A stretch of 19,079 nucleotides of DNA. Source: Dunaliella salina. Taxonomy: Eukaryota; Chlorophyta; Chlorophyceae; Chlamydomonadales; Dunaliellaceae. The stretch is from contig MU069933.1 in assembly GCA_002284615.2 (NCBI GenBank), forward strand, positions 92,968 through 112,046. Direction: 5' to 3'. Positions within the stretch are counted from its first letter, which is position 1. Every line of letters begins with the position of its first letter. The notes under the pieces are model-generated. The model saw only the letters and a program-made list of their open reading frames with translations, ran no database searches and was not told where the DNA came from. The position numbers were made by a program, and so were the translations under genes. Shown in pieces: positions 1-8,758 of the stretch.

Positions 1-109
1 TGTCCACTGTGCAAGTGCAATACGCGATCTGTCCACTGTGCCCCATGCTGTCAGTGTCCACTGTGCAAGTGCAATACGCGATCTGTCCACTGTGCACCAT
101 ATGCTGTCA
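1..109. repeat. Tandem duplication, two units of about 55 bp
   Basis: Positions 1-54 and 55-109 are nearly identical units. Each contains TGTCCACTGTGCAAGTGCAA, then ATACGCGATC, then a second TGTCCACTGTGC. The unit has its own internal repeat of TGTCCACTGTGC. It lies in what must be the intron (or upstream flank) before the exon at 535. The long Cys/Pro/His-rich open frames across it are repeat artefacts. Confidence 0.85.
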
Positions 110-480
110 TTGCCTGCTGTGCCCAGCACTCCCGTCTGTCCAATGTGCCCCATGTTGTATCCTGTCTCATCTCCTGTGTGCCATGCCCTCGTTGCCTGCT
201 GTGCCATGCCCTCATTGCCTGCTGTGCGCCATGTCGGGCCATGTGTGTGCCATGTACCATACCCTCATTGCCTGCTGTGCCATGCCCTCATTGCCTGCTG
301 TGCGGCATGTTGGGCCAGTTGGGCCATGTATGCCATGTGCCATGCCCTCAACACCTGTTGTGCCATGCCCTCATTGCCTCCTGTGCGCCATGTTGGGCCA
401 TGTGTGTGCCATGTGCCACGCTGTATCCTGTCTTATCTGCTGTGTGCCATGCCCTCATGGCCTGCTGTGCCCATACCTCC
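110..480. repeat. Minisatellite with higher-order structure in the upstream intron
   Basis: The basic unit is about 23 bp, TGCCTGCTGTGCCATGCCCTCAT-like, with variants. It is arranged in larger blocks starting near 186, 262 and 345 (spacing 76 and 83 bp), each carrying two short units and a CGCCATGTTGGGCCATGTG-like spacer. A flanking block with TGTATCCTGTC occurs near 150 and again near 416. This indicates nested rounds of unequal duplication. No conserved protein is encoded. The array ends about 50 bp before the splice acceptor at 533-534. Confidence 0.85.
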
Positions 481-534
481 CTTCAGCCTCTTCACCCACT
501 GTGCATCATGTGATACCTGGTTATCAATCTGCAG

Positions 535-2314
535 AGCTTTGATGACATCTTGGTTAAAGACAGGCTGGATGCCTATGCCAAGGAGAATCCTGACCGCTTC
601 AAGTGAGTGAGCACTTCGTTCAACAATTCTGCACTTTGGCAATGTCGTGCGAAAGAGCAGATCATGCTTTACCAGCTTCTCAGCTCGTTCTGGCTTTTGC
701 ACGCTCCATTCCTTCTGACACCTGCCTAATTGATAGCAAATCGTTTATTCAAAAAAGGATGGGATTGGCGCCAACAGGTTGTGGTACGTGCTGTCCAAGC
801 CCCCTGAGAACTGGCCCTTCACCAACGGCTATGCCACTGAGGCCCTCATGCGCGAGCGCCTCTTTGATGCATCCCCTGAGACCTTGGGCATGATGTGTGG
901 TCCCCCTGGGCTGCTGAACTTCGTGGCTGTGCCAGGTGGGTGCGCTTGGGCTCTTCAAGGCATGACATGATGGAGGCACGTGTGTGTCTGGCACAGTGTG
1001 TTGCCTGGCATGGGCTGCTGAACTTTGTGGCTGTGCCAGGTGAGTGCGCTTGGGCTCTTCAAGGCATGACATGATGGTGGCACGTGTGTGTCCGGCACAG
1101 TGTGTTGCCTGGCATGGGCTGCTGAACTTTGTGGCTGTGCCAGGTGAGTGCACTTGGGCTCTTCAAGGCATGATGTGATGTCTGGCACAATTCAAGACAT
1201 GACATGATGGAGACACATGTGCCTGGCACAATGTGCTGCCTGGCATGGTGTGCTATGTGCCTTAATATCAAGGTGATTGCACTCAGGCTTTTCAAGCCAT
1301 TACAAGGAGGCACATGTATCTGGCACAAAATGCTGCCTGGCATGGGTGCTGAACTTGATGGCTGTGCCGAGTGAGTGCACTTGGTCTCTTCAAGGCATGA
1401 CGTGATTTCTGGCACGAATCAAGACAAGACATGATGGAGGCACATGTGCTTGGCACGGTGTGCTGCCTGGCACGGTGTGCTGCGTGCCTACCAAGGTGAG
1501 TGCACTCGGGCTTCTCAAGGCATGACGTAATGGAGGCACATGTGCTTGGCACGGTGTGCTGCCTGGCATGGTGTGCTGCGTGCCTACCGAGGTGAGTGCA
1601 CTCGGGCTTCTCAAGGCATGACGTAATGGAGGCACATGTGCTTGGCACGGTGTGCTGCCTGGCATGGTGTGTTGCGTGCCTACCAAGGTGAGTGCACTCG
1701 GGCTTTTCAAGGCATGACGCAATGGAAGCACATTTGTTAGGCACCATGTGCTGCCTGGCATGATGTGCTTTTTGCCTATCAAGGTGAGTGCACTCAGTCT
1801 TTTCAAGGCATGACGTAATGGAGGCACATGTGTTTGGCACAATGTGCTGCCTGGCATGGGCTGCTGTACTTTGTGCCTGTGTCAAGCGAGTGCACTTGGG
1901 CTTTTCGAGGTGTGACATGATGGAGGCGCTTGTGTTAGGCACAGTATGCTGCCGGTCTGCTGTGGCTGTGGCAGGCCAGAGCACTTGGTCAGCAACTCTT
2001 TGAGTCTTGTGCTAATTTCTGATCCATCCTCCATGCTGCTTGCCAAATTTGATTGAATCTGCATCTTGCATGGTTCCAGAATGACACCTTTGTCGGTCAG
2101 ACACTTCCACACCCATTCTTCACAATGTCATGCTTCTTGCCTCTTGGAAGGCACCGTTACTTTAACCACACAGACGCACCTCCAATCCCTCATGTTTCCC
2201 TTGCAATTTCAGCCCATTCACGCACCAGAACTTTGCACTGCCTTGTGTTTGGCTCCTCACCTCGCAGGCTTTGACAAGATGGGTTACAACAAGATGAATC
2301 AAGTGTCCTTCTGA
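535..2314 (+). CDS. NADH-cytochrome b5 reductase-like protein, C-terminal three exons
   Basis: The 5' end lies outside the window. Exons are 535-602, 778-935 and 2268-2314; introns are 603-777 (GTGAGT...CAG) and 936-2267 (GTGGGT...CAG). Exon 1 encodes SFDDILVKDRLDAYAKENPD and ends at RF-K. Exon 2 continues LWYVLSKPPENW and carries MMCGPPGLLNF. Exon 3 gives GFDKMGYNKMNQVSF and a TGA stop. Splicing phase is exact at both junctions (Lys and Gly codons are split). The PDRFKLWYVL block, the CGPP motif of the NADH-binding lobe and the C-terminal aromatic residue are typical of the FNR-type FAD/NADH flavoprotein family, which passes electrons from NADH to cytochrome b5 for lipid desaturation and related reductions. 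A nitrate reductase C-terminus has the same fold and is the main alternative, but spacing and residues read more like b5 reductase. The exons look intact; the last intron is unusual because it is built from copies of exon 2's donor boundary. Confidence 0.85.
936..1985. repeat. Minisatellite derived from the exon 2/intron boundary, with repeated splice donors
   Basis: About ten units of 96-129 bp. The donor-equivalent GT sits at 936, 1040, 1144, 1273, 1371, 1496, 1592, 1688 and 1784; a degraded site (GC) is at about 1886 and a remnant near 1975. The first copies reproduce coding sequence from exon 2 (CTGCTGAACTTTGTGGCTGT, then GCCAG) before each GTGAGTGC; later copies have drifted to GCTGCGTGCCTACCAAG before the GT. 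Each unit also has CTTCAAGGCATGACATGATG and TGGCACAGTGTG-like segments. The array therefore grew by duplicating a segment that straddles the splice junction. Antisense open frames up to 230 codons across it are artefacts of the repeat. Confidence 0.9.
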
Positions 2315-3213
2315 GAGTGACGTGACATATCTTGTTTCCCTGAAGGAGGGTTTCGGGCCTCTAAACAAGACAAAAGTATGCATTAATCAGGTGTGTGATT
2401 CCGTCCTGAGTACTCCTGCGAGTGCAGGACAGGTCAAGGCTCTAGGCATCGACAAAAAGATTGTGTGACTGATGTTTTTGTGGATGGAATGTCAGTTCTG
2501 CATGTGTTCTAGCCGCATGCAGTTTTTTGGAGGGATGTGTGAAATATGGGGCACATGATGTGGCCAACTGGCATAAAAGGTGGCTTCCATTCCTTGTCCA
2601 TACGTTGGTATAGGTACAGACAAGCAGATCCAAAGGAGACCAGGTCCCCTTCGTCAGAAACAGAATGCAACATGAGGAACTTGTCTGTCAGGTTCTGGAA
2701 ATATGCAGATGTTCAGTCACAGAATCTGTAATTTAGGGATAGTTGATTTGAGCTGGTAGCATTGTGTGTGAAGGCATCTCACACAGGCTGTCCTGTACGC
2801 ATGCCAGGGCAGGAAGGAAGGAACCTGTTTGTTTTACACCCTGCAAAGCAGTCTATGGATACTCATAGCTCCACCATCACTTCGGATGAAGAGGAGATAG
2901 AGCTCAATCATGCATTGTGAAATGTTTGGATTTGTTGTTGATTGCTCAAGCAGTATATGTAATTAGGTATGCAGCTGGTTGTTAGTTGGTGTGGCTTGGT
3001 CTTCGGTGTTAAGTAGCAGCATAGTTAACATCATGCTGCTGAAAGGGGTTGCAGAAAAATTGCAGTTCTCTATAGAACTGTATCCATGCTTGCTGCATAC
3101 CAAGGAGTGCTGGAGCACTCATGCAGTTTGATGTTTGACTACATTCAATGCCTGCAATTTGATATAGTGAATTTTGTGGGGCTCACTCTCAGCTTCAGCA
3201 CCGACTGTTGTGC
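2315..3213 (+). other. 3' UTR of the reductase-like gene and intergenic sequence
   Basis: No recognisable coding or RNA gene is seen. The 3' UTR must start after the TGA at 2312-2314. TGTAA, the polyadenylation signal used by many green algae, occurs at 2727-2731 and 2958-2962; either could serve if the organism is a green alga, but the pentamer is common by chance. The rest is unassigned. Confidence 0.4.
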
Positions 3214-3280
3214 CTTTCCTTAATGCATGCTGGCTTCTGCCCAGCATAGACTTCTTCTTCTTACTTCTTCTTCTTCTTGT
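3214..3280 (+). mobile_element. Ultra-short LINE-A 3'-end copy with CTT tail
   Basis: TTTCCTTAATGCATGCTGGC is followed by TCTGCCCAGCATAGACTT and a (CTT)n tract at 3251-3278. This matches the 3' terminus of the LINE-A copies at 10798-11514 and 13893-14405 (sense strand CCTTAATGCA, GGC block, GCGTAGACTTTTCTTTT). The CTT microsatellite is therefore best read as the element's tail. A target duplication is not clean: TGTTGTGCC on the left resembles TGTTATGACC on the right with changes. Confidence 0.6.
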
Positions 3281-3303
3281 TATGACCAATTTAAATTTCT
3301 TGC

Positions 3304-3372
3304 CCTTTTCCTTGACGTAGGGAGGATTTCTCTGCCTGCAGAGTTTCTCTTCTGCTCTTTTCCTTAATTCTT
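3304..3372 (+). repeat. Diverged LINE-B-type 3'-end copy
   Basis: CTTTTCCTTGACGTAGGGAG, then GATTTCTCTGCCTGCAGAG and a CTCTTTTCC tail, resembles the LINE-B 3' end at 10243-10308 (CCTTAATTGATGTAGGGAGG, TTCTTTGCCTACGTAG, CTTTTCTTTT). CTTTTCCTT occurs on both sides and could be a target duplication, but the pyrimidine tail makes that ambiguous. Confidence 0.45.
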
Positions 3373-3545
3373 ACCGCTTTCCTGTCCAGAATTTGTATAA
3401 CAGTGTACATGCTGACACTCCCCTTTATCGTTTGTTCAAATCCGTTTGAATGAGCATGTTGTGCCCGAATTTCAGCCTTCTATTTTGATTCTGTTCAAGA
3501 GGAATGACATGTTGTGGCTCTTTAAGCTCTTTTCTTCACAACAGC

Positions 3546-3595
3546 GTGTTAGGCTGAGAAACTGACGCAGCCAAAACAGTGTCCTTGTTTGCCAT
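3546..3595 (-). repeat. Inverted copy of the LTR-like sequence at 9235-9284
   Basis: The reverse complement of 3546-3595 matches 9235-9284 with 47 of 50 bases identical; the inner 40 bases have one mismatch. Similarity stops abruptly beyond both ends. Position 9235 lies just after a G-rich purine tract behind the Ty3 pol remnant, so both copies are most simply LTR fragments of the same retrotransposon family in opposite orientation. Terminal inverted repeats of a 5.7-kb element are an alternative, not favoured because the interior is a mixture of unrelated fragments. Confidence 0.5.
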
Positions 3596-3704
3596 GCTAC
3601 AGTGTTTAGAGGATGTAGAGGTGATGCTGTAGCATACAGCATCCATTGCAGCTTAAGCTTGTGCCTTGGTTTGCTGATGTTGCTTGGGTGCTGGTATGGC
3701 TGCA

Positions 3705-3965
3705 CATCCAAGATATGTTGAAGAGAGCAGACAACAGGCGGACCAGCTGACCAGGCTTGCATTACATCAGGAGCAGCACCCTTGGCACATGGCCAGGGCT
3801 ATGAAGAAATGCGCCAATACTTGGAAGGATGCTTCACAAAAAGAATGAATAAGAGAGGGAAAAGAGTTAGTCCCACCAAAATACAGGTCACGCTTCTCAC
3901 ATTTGACCATGACAGACCAACAACCATGTGCAGCAGTTTCTCGTTGCAGCAGATTTACGTTGTGA
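3705..3965 (+). pseudogene. Possible Ty3/gypsy pol fragment upstream of RT
   Basis: One reading frame, with an in-frame TGA at 3846-3848, encodes HPRYVEESRQQADQL, then HPWHMARAMKKCANTWKDAS, then KELVPPKYRSRFSHL. A PPKY-x-x-F-type motif is often found a little before the reverse transcriptase of Ty3/gypsy pol, and RT motifs of such an element occur at 6434 in the same orientation, with LINE fragments in between. This suggests the LINE pieces interrupted one Ty3 element. The assignment rests on motif resemblance only. Confidence 0.3.
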
Positions 3966-4182
3966 CAATGTACTCCCTTGATTTCCCTTGGTTTCCTCTT
4001 TTTTGTTCCTGCTGGCCACACACTCCACCCCATGGCGACCTCTTTGCACCTGCTTGCAGAACTCACAAACAGCTGTCCAATGCACTTTCCAGGCCTTGGA
4101 ACAGTGCAGGAGCGGGCAAGATATGCTGCTGCAAAAGTTAATAATTAGTTAATGATACTAATTTGCTTATGCAGAGGGGGGT

Positions 4183-4740
4183 CCAGCCGTGGGGAGAACC
4201 GGTTAGCACACAAAAGCATGCCATCAGATTCAACAGGTCTGCCAGCCTTGAAGTGCCCGCTTTGTGATCTTGTGGAAAGCGTTAATCACATTGTCCTCAC
4301 TTGTCTGAACCAACAATGAGTGGGATGTACCAACAGGCACCAGGTGAGCCTTAGCCTCTGTGTGAAATCCCTAAATAAAGGCAGGTATGGCTCATCCCTG
4401 ACTAGTATGGATGCCTGCAGTAATGAGAGGATCCTGGAGCAAAGCACACAAGTCTGAAAACGTGCCATGAGGTGTTCCTAACTTCCTTTTCCCTAGTGGT
4501 AATGATGGCTCCTCTGCCCAGCACTAAATCCACCCTGATGCCATCTTTGTGCGCTCTTTCCCAGGCTGACAAGCCCAAAATTTTCATAGTTTAACCAGAC
4601 TCTAATCCCATGGCTCAAGAAATCCGAACAGGAATACCAAAGTACCTCTGAACATCATCTTCATAGGTGTGGCCACCAACATAAGACAGATGACTGTGGC
4701 GACCCTCAGTCACAAACTCATACTCCGCAAAGCCTAGATA
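4183..4740 (+). pseudogene. LINE-A ORF2 C-terminal fragment (zinc finger, broken)
   Basis: Read across several frames: QKHAIRFNRS; then ALKCPLCDLVESVNHIVLTC, a CCHC zinc finger of the type found after RT in LINEs (C-x2-C-x7-H-x4-C); then GRYGSSLTSMDACSNERILE. A frameshift near 4455 leads to SENVP and IHPDAIFVRSFPG with stops, and then RNPNRNTKVPLNIIFIGVA. The segment normally between the last two (containing HLVxxKFCPD, present at 11304-11510 on the other strand) is missing, so this copy has an internal deletion as well as stops at 4317, around 4473 and around 4728. It is non-functional. It is followed directly by a LINE-B fragment. Confidence 0.7.
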
Positions 4741-5144
4741 CTTAAACAAACAGACCCAGAAAGAAGGGGCAACAACAGCTCCACACAGACAGAGAGATCA
4801 ATTTCCCAGCTATCCACTCCCTAAGCTCGCTTTCTCAAGGCCCAAAAGTCTGGAACTACGGGAGAAAGACAGCTGAAAAACTTGCAAAAGATTCTACCGC
4901 TAGCCATGCTGTCAATTGTATCTTCTATCGTGATTTAAATATTACTAACACGGATGATTGGAGAAATTTTGCAAAGAACAAAAAAAGAAAGATCAAGCTC
5001 CCCCGCCCACCTCCAAGTGCAATATCACCTGCTGCTCGCACTGATGTTGAGTGTGCCTGCTGCCAAATATGCAATTGCTACAAAAGTTATGAAATCGGAA
5101 CCGTGGAGGATCTATTTCTCGATATGTATATCTGTGATTTGTGC

Positions 5145-5381
5145 ATCTACTGGCGCTATACCCAAGTATTTACTTGAGTAAGCAAGTATGGATACTTGGC
5201 ACTTTCCATACTTGGGTATTTTCGGATTTTAGGGTTAGGATAGGGTTAGGGTTAGGGTTAGGGTTAGGGATAGGGATTTAGGGTTAGGGTTAGGGTTGGG
5301 TTAGGGTTAGGGTGTTGGGGAGTATGCAAGTATCCATACTTGCATACTCAAGTAAATACTTGGGTATAGCGCCAGTTACTC
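5145..5381. mobile_element. MITE with about 50-bp terminal inverted repeats and a telomere-like core
   Basis: The left end ACTGGCGCTATACCCAAGTA (from 5149) and the right end TACTTGGGTATAGCGCCAGT (to 5376) are perfect inverted repeats that continue inward, nearly unbroken, for about 50 bp. The outermost 4-5 bases are imperfect. GATTTGTGC at 5136-5144 and 5382-5390 is a perfect 9-bp target duplication. No transposase is encoded, so it is non-autonomous. Long TIRs with a 9-bp duplication fit a Mutator-like (MULE) origin. Each TIR also contains smaller palindromes (CAAGTAT...ATACTTG). It interrupts the LINE-B frame, which resumes in phase on the far side. Confidence 0.85.
5229..5313 (+). repeat. 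Interstitial TTAGGG array inside the MITE
   Basis: About a dozen TTAGGG units with a few variants (TAGGATAGGG, AGGGATTTAGGG, GTTGGG). The array lies wholly between the inverted repeats of the element at 5145-5381 and is flanked by coding remnants on both sides, so it is not a chromosome end. It may have been captured by the element; whether it matches this organism's own telomere repeat is unknown. Confidence 0.9.
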
Positions 5382-6433
5382 GATTTGTGCCATTGGGAAT
5401 GCATGAGGGAACTTGGATGCTACTCGGATATCATCGATGAGCAAAGACAAGAAATTGCAACAGCTTACATAAGGGCACGTCCCGCCTGTGCAAGCCTAAA
5501 TGATGCCCAACATGTCTCCGAACACCCTAAAAAATTACACATCACTGTCCAAGATACAGACTTGGTGCCCAGCCAATCCAGTCCTATTCTAACCCTCAAA
5601 GTTGCTGATTGGAGGACGTCACGGTCGGCATACACAAATGGCAGCTGCCTTGTCCATAACGGTAAGCAAGGAATTGGAGCAGGCATCTACTGCCCGTCCA
5701 CTGACAGCAAGAACTTTGTAAAACCAAACAGTGCTGAGATTACTAAAACCACCACTAGAGCTGAATTAGCAGTAATTGCTGCTGCTATGATTACCAGACA
5801 TGCAGACATTGCATTAGACAGCCTCACCTCTCTCAAACAAATACGTAAACAACTTTTTACCCTGAGAAACACCTGAGGCGTATCAAAGGAGACGACCTTG
5901 ATATGATTTTAACCCTCATTAGAGACTTCCATACCAAAATTCGAATTTACAAGGTGAAGTCCTATGCTGGCATCGCTGGAAATGAATGTGCAGATGCTAT
6001 TGCAAAGCATCAGGCAAAGCAAGCCCTGAACTGCGTGGTAGACACCGAGATCCCTGGTGCAGGTCCTGGTGGAAATCCATTTACAAATATATTCTGGTTA
6101 GCCAAGGAAGATAGAGCGCATGTTAAAAGCACACCTGCGAGTTCACCACCTGCCCTCAAGCTCACCTATTTCCCCAATCTTCGAGATGCCCTTAAACCTC
6201 ATATGCATTCTAAGCACAAGTTTGGATATGCCAATGCCAAAACAGGCTACTACTCTTACTGTCAAAAGGAAAAGCTACGCCATCAGACATTGTCCGATAG
6301 CATTGATTCAGGGAAGGACCTATTTGCTCAAGGCAAATCCTCACACCTTACAAGCTGAACTAAGAGCCTTGCCCTCAGCCCTGCCAGCCAGCGAGCTACA
6401 CGCCGTAGCTTTGCACCTCTCTATTTCCTTCTC

Positions 6434-7131
6434 TAAACACCTGGGTTGATTAAACCATCACCTCTCAACACGCAGTATGCTCCTGAATGTGTCTTGCCCG
6501 TGAAGAAAGACACAGAGGGCAACTACACAGATCACCGAATCTGTGTGGACTACCGTGCTCTTAATTTGGCTACTCTATCCGACCATTATGGCATGCATCT
6601 GCCTAAAACTATGTTTGGAGATGTTGCAGAATCAAAATTCTTCACAAAAAATTGATTTGAGATCAGGGTTCCATCAGATTCCTGTTGCTGAAGATGACCA
6701 AGCAAAGACTACTTTTTGTTGGGGTAATAAACTTTATATGTACACGCGCATGCCCTTTGGGGCCAGGAACACCACAGCACACTTCCAAAGGGTTATGAAG
6801 TAGCAGGGGCCAACCTGCAAGCCAACGTCTGTAGTTTCGTTGGTGACATACACAGCACCACTAAGACCATACACATCACGTGGAAGCTGCTCTGAAAATG
6901 CTTGAGAAGTGTATTCTCAAAGCACACCCTGACAAAACAGTGCTTGCTGCAGCCACTGTGGAGTTTTTGGGTCATAATGTTGGTGCGCATGGTTTGTTGC
7001 CCAATGAAGCTGAAGTCCTGCTATCAAAGCCTTCCCTGAACCAACTTGCATTTCAGGATTGCGGAGTGTCTTGGGTTTGCTCAATTACTATGGATGCTAT
7101 GTGCCTGGATGTACCACTATTGCGCCTGTAA
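6434..7131 (+). pseudogene. Ty3/gypsy reverse transcriptase remnant
   Basis: GLIKPSPLNTQYAPECVLPV, then HRICVDYRALNLATLSDHYG, KIDLRSGFHQIPV (motif A, Asp present), YTRMPFGARNTTAHFQRVM (motif B), CSFVGDIHST (motif C, normally FVDD; the first Asp is Gly, codon 6842-6844), KAHPDKTVLAAATVEFLGHN and LRSVLGLLNYYGCYVPGC. The enzyme copies element RNA into DNA. An extra A in the A run 6646-6651, a stop at about 6801 and further frameshifts near 6885 and 7020 break it. The usual tether and RNase H part after the GLLNYY block is absent: the sequence passes at about 7130 straight to integrase-side sequence, an internal deletion. Confidence 0.85.
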
Positions 7132-8297
7132 GCCCCAGACATGAACGTGGTCGTATTGCACGCAGAGCAAGGGTATATGAATTTCAGGGTGACACACTTT
7201 GCAGGCACATGCCTGATGGGAACACCAGTGTTGTGCCGGCACCTGGAAACAGGGTAGCCACTATAAGATTTTTATTGAGCACACGGACGCTCCGGGGTGA
7301 GGCGCACCACTTCTCTCATGTCGCCTTACTATTGGTGGGTCGGCATTGGCAAGGATATTGCGCATGTTGTACAGAACTGCCAAGAGTGTGATCGTGTTAA
7401 CGCCAGCTTTAATGTAGAAGCCAAGGACTTGCAACCTCTGCCCCTTGAGGGTCTGTATCATATGTGGGTCTGTTTCATATGTGGGGCACAGGCAGGTAAC
7501 AAATATAGTTTTGTTGCTGGTGGTAGTCCCAATACCGGAAAAATCCGCGGCTACAATAGCTCGCGCTTTCACTGAGCATGTGTTATGCAAATTTGGCAGC
7601 TGTGCAGAAATCATTACATATGTAGCATGGAGTTTGCAGGTGTATTTGCTGAGCTCCTCAGGCAGCAATACATCGACAATAGAACAACTGCTCCTGACCA
7701 TCCTCCAGCAGATGGCCTTGCTGAGCGTGTAGTGCAGACCACCAAACGCTCCCTCAAGAAACATTATGGAAGTAGCCAGCAGCCTGAAACATTAGACGTA
7801 GCCCTGCCTTGGATTGTGCTTGGATATTACTGCTCACTACAGGTGTCCACAAGTTTTCTCCCTACTATTTGCTCTTTGCGAGAGCGCCTGTTGTCCCTCC
7901 TGCGCAGGCTGAGAAATTTGCTGAACCTTTCAATTTTGATGACCCTGAACTTGTTGCTACGAGCATGATCCATAGAAGAAAAATTGCTCATGAAGCCAGC
8001 ATCATTGCAGGGAATAATCTGTTGATTGCCCAGCATCGTGACAAACTAAGGCATGCCACCATCAGAGGGGATGGATATTTGCCCATGCTCAAGGAATTTC
8101 AAGTCGGCAATATTGTTTACATTAAACGCCGTAATCTGGACAGCACCTTGCAGATGTATGCTCGCAAGGAAATATGCCGCCGAAAATATGTCAAGAGCAA
8201 TGGTACTGTGGTGTTGCAAGGAAAGTGCGGCAGCGCTATTGTGAGCATTGTCGCTAACAGTGCTCCCTACCATCGATGTTTCTCTCAGCAGACTTGA
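7132..8297 (+). pseudogene. Ty3/gypsy integrase remnant
   Basis: VYEFQGDTLCRHMPDGN, then RRTTSLMSPYYWWVGIGKDI and VVQNCQECDRVNASF (second half of the HHCC zinc domain). The catalytic core is read from AATIARAFTEHVLCKFGSCA, EFAGVFAELLRQQYIDNRTT, then APDHPPADGLAERVVQTTKR (the Glu of D,D-35-E). The C-terminal part includes SPYYLLFARAPVVPPAQAEK and FQVGNIVYIKRRNLDSTLQM. Integrase inserts the element's DNA into the genome. At least four frameshifts occur (about 7295, 7500, 7615, 7840). The region of the first catalytic Asp carries a 17-bp tandem duplication (7451-7484), and the second Asp is not visible in ITYVAWSL. It is inactive. Confidence 0.85.
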
Positions 8298-8758
8298 ATC
8301 CTCACTTGCTTGTGAACTCTTCAGATTTATGGATGAGGAAGACAAGATGTTATTGTGTGACGCTTGTGGCACAGGTTGGCACACCACCTGCCTGGACCCT
8401 CCCTTGCATAAAATACCTGAAGGGGTTGGCTCTGCCCACGCTGCATCAGATGGTGTTACCTTGGATGACATTGATTAAATGCGTATGCAATATGAATTAA
8501 CTTCCCCTGTGCCAGTGCCTATTCCTGCTCTGTTCAAAGATGCCGCAGCTCAAAGAGATGCCCGGGAGCAGTCAGCATATGGTGGCCGTGTGATAGCCAT
8601 TAAGGGAAAGAAAGGCCCCGACCAACTAGCTAGGGTTACTTACATGGGCAGCTGATTTGAAGTGTTATGAGGCCAGCTTAGCAGATGGTGCAATGCAGCA
8701 CCTTAGTGCCACAGAGGTGAAGCGGCGGCTGATGCCTATGGGCACTGTATTTCCTTGA
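8298..8758 (+). pseudogene. C-terminal PHD finger and tail of the Ty3/gypsy pol
   Basis: ACELFRFMDEEDKMLLCDAC, GTGWHTTCLDPPLHKIPEG is a PHD finger (C4HC3), which in chromatin proteins reads histone H3 tails. Ligands seen: Cys 8311, Cys 8356, Cys 8365, His 8380, Cys 8389. The second Cys is Phe (codon 8320-8322), and the last pair CPRC (8433-8444) is out of frame after a one-base loss near 8425. After a TAA at 8476 the same frame continues as MRMQYELTSPVPVPIPALFK and GKKGPDQLARVTYMG, then a shift leads to CYEASLADGAMQHLSATEVK and the terminal TGA at 8756-8758. It directly follows integrase, where chromoviruses carry a chromodomain, so a targeting role is the likely original function. Confidence 0.8.

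Larger units (their letters stand above)
4746..6358 (+). pseudogene. LINE-B fragment: cysteine cluster plus RNase H domain, split by a MITE
   Basis: An open frame runs from 4746 to 5144. After removal of the insertion 5145-5381 and one target copy it continues in the same frame to 5875. A single-base loss in the T run 5854-5858 moves the remainder to another frame, ending at 6358. Order: VWNYGRKTAEKLAKDS; a cysteine cluster (CACCQICNC at about 5052 and C-x2-C-x3-C spanning the insertion); then an RNase H type I domain with AYTNGSCLVHNGKQGIGAGI, TRAELAVIAAAM, ALDSLTSLKQIRKQL, YKVKSYAGIAGNECADAIA. Expected catalytic residues are Asp-Glu-Asp-Asp: the first is Asn here (codon 5637-5639), the others (5763, 5817, 5993) are present. 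RNase H removes the RNA strand during element replication. The tail LTYFPNLRDALKPHMHSKHK precedes the zinc-finger region in the second LINE-B copy's family. RT lies upstream and is missing. Confidence 0.75.

Noticed and set aside
9..610. Long Cys/Pro/His-rich open frames on the plus strand
   Set aside because: Several frames are open at once because the region is a tandem repeat; no domain, and it lies upstream of a splice acceptor.
1292..1984. 230-codon minus-strand open frame with repeated HARQHTVPSTCAS-like units
   Set aside because: It is the antisense of the intronic minisatellite; the periodicity follows the DNA repeat.
936..1985. CRISPR-like array
   Set aside because: Whole units are repeated without unique spacers, in a eukaryotic intron.
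3251..3278. CTT microsatellite as an independent feature
   Set aside because: It directly follows a LINE-A 3' end block and is best explained as its tail.
5229..5313. TTAGGG array as a chromosome end
   Set aside because: It is enclosed by the inverted repeats of a MITE with target duplication, and coding remnants lie on both sides.
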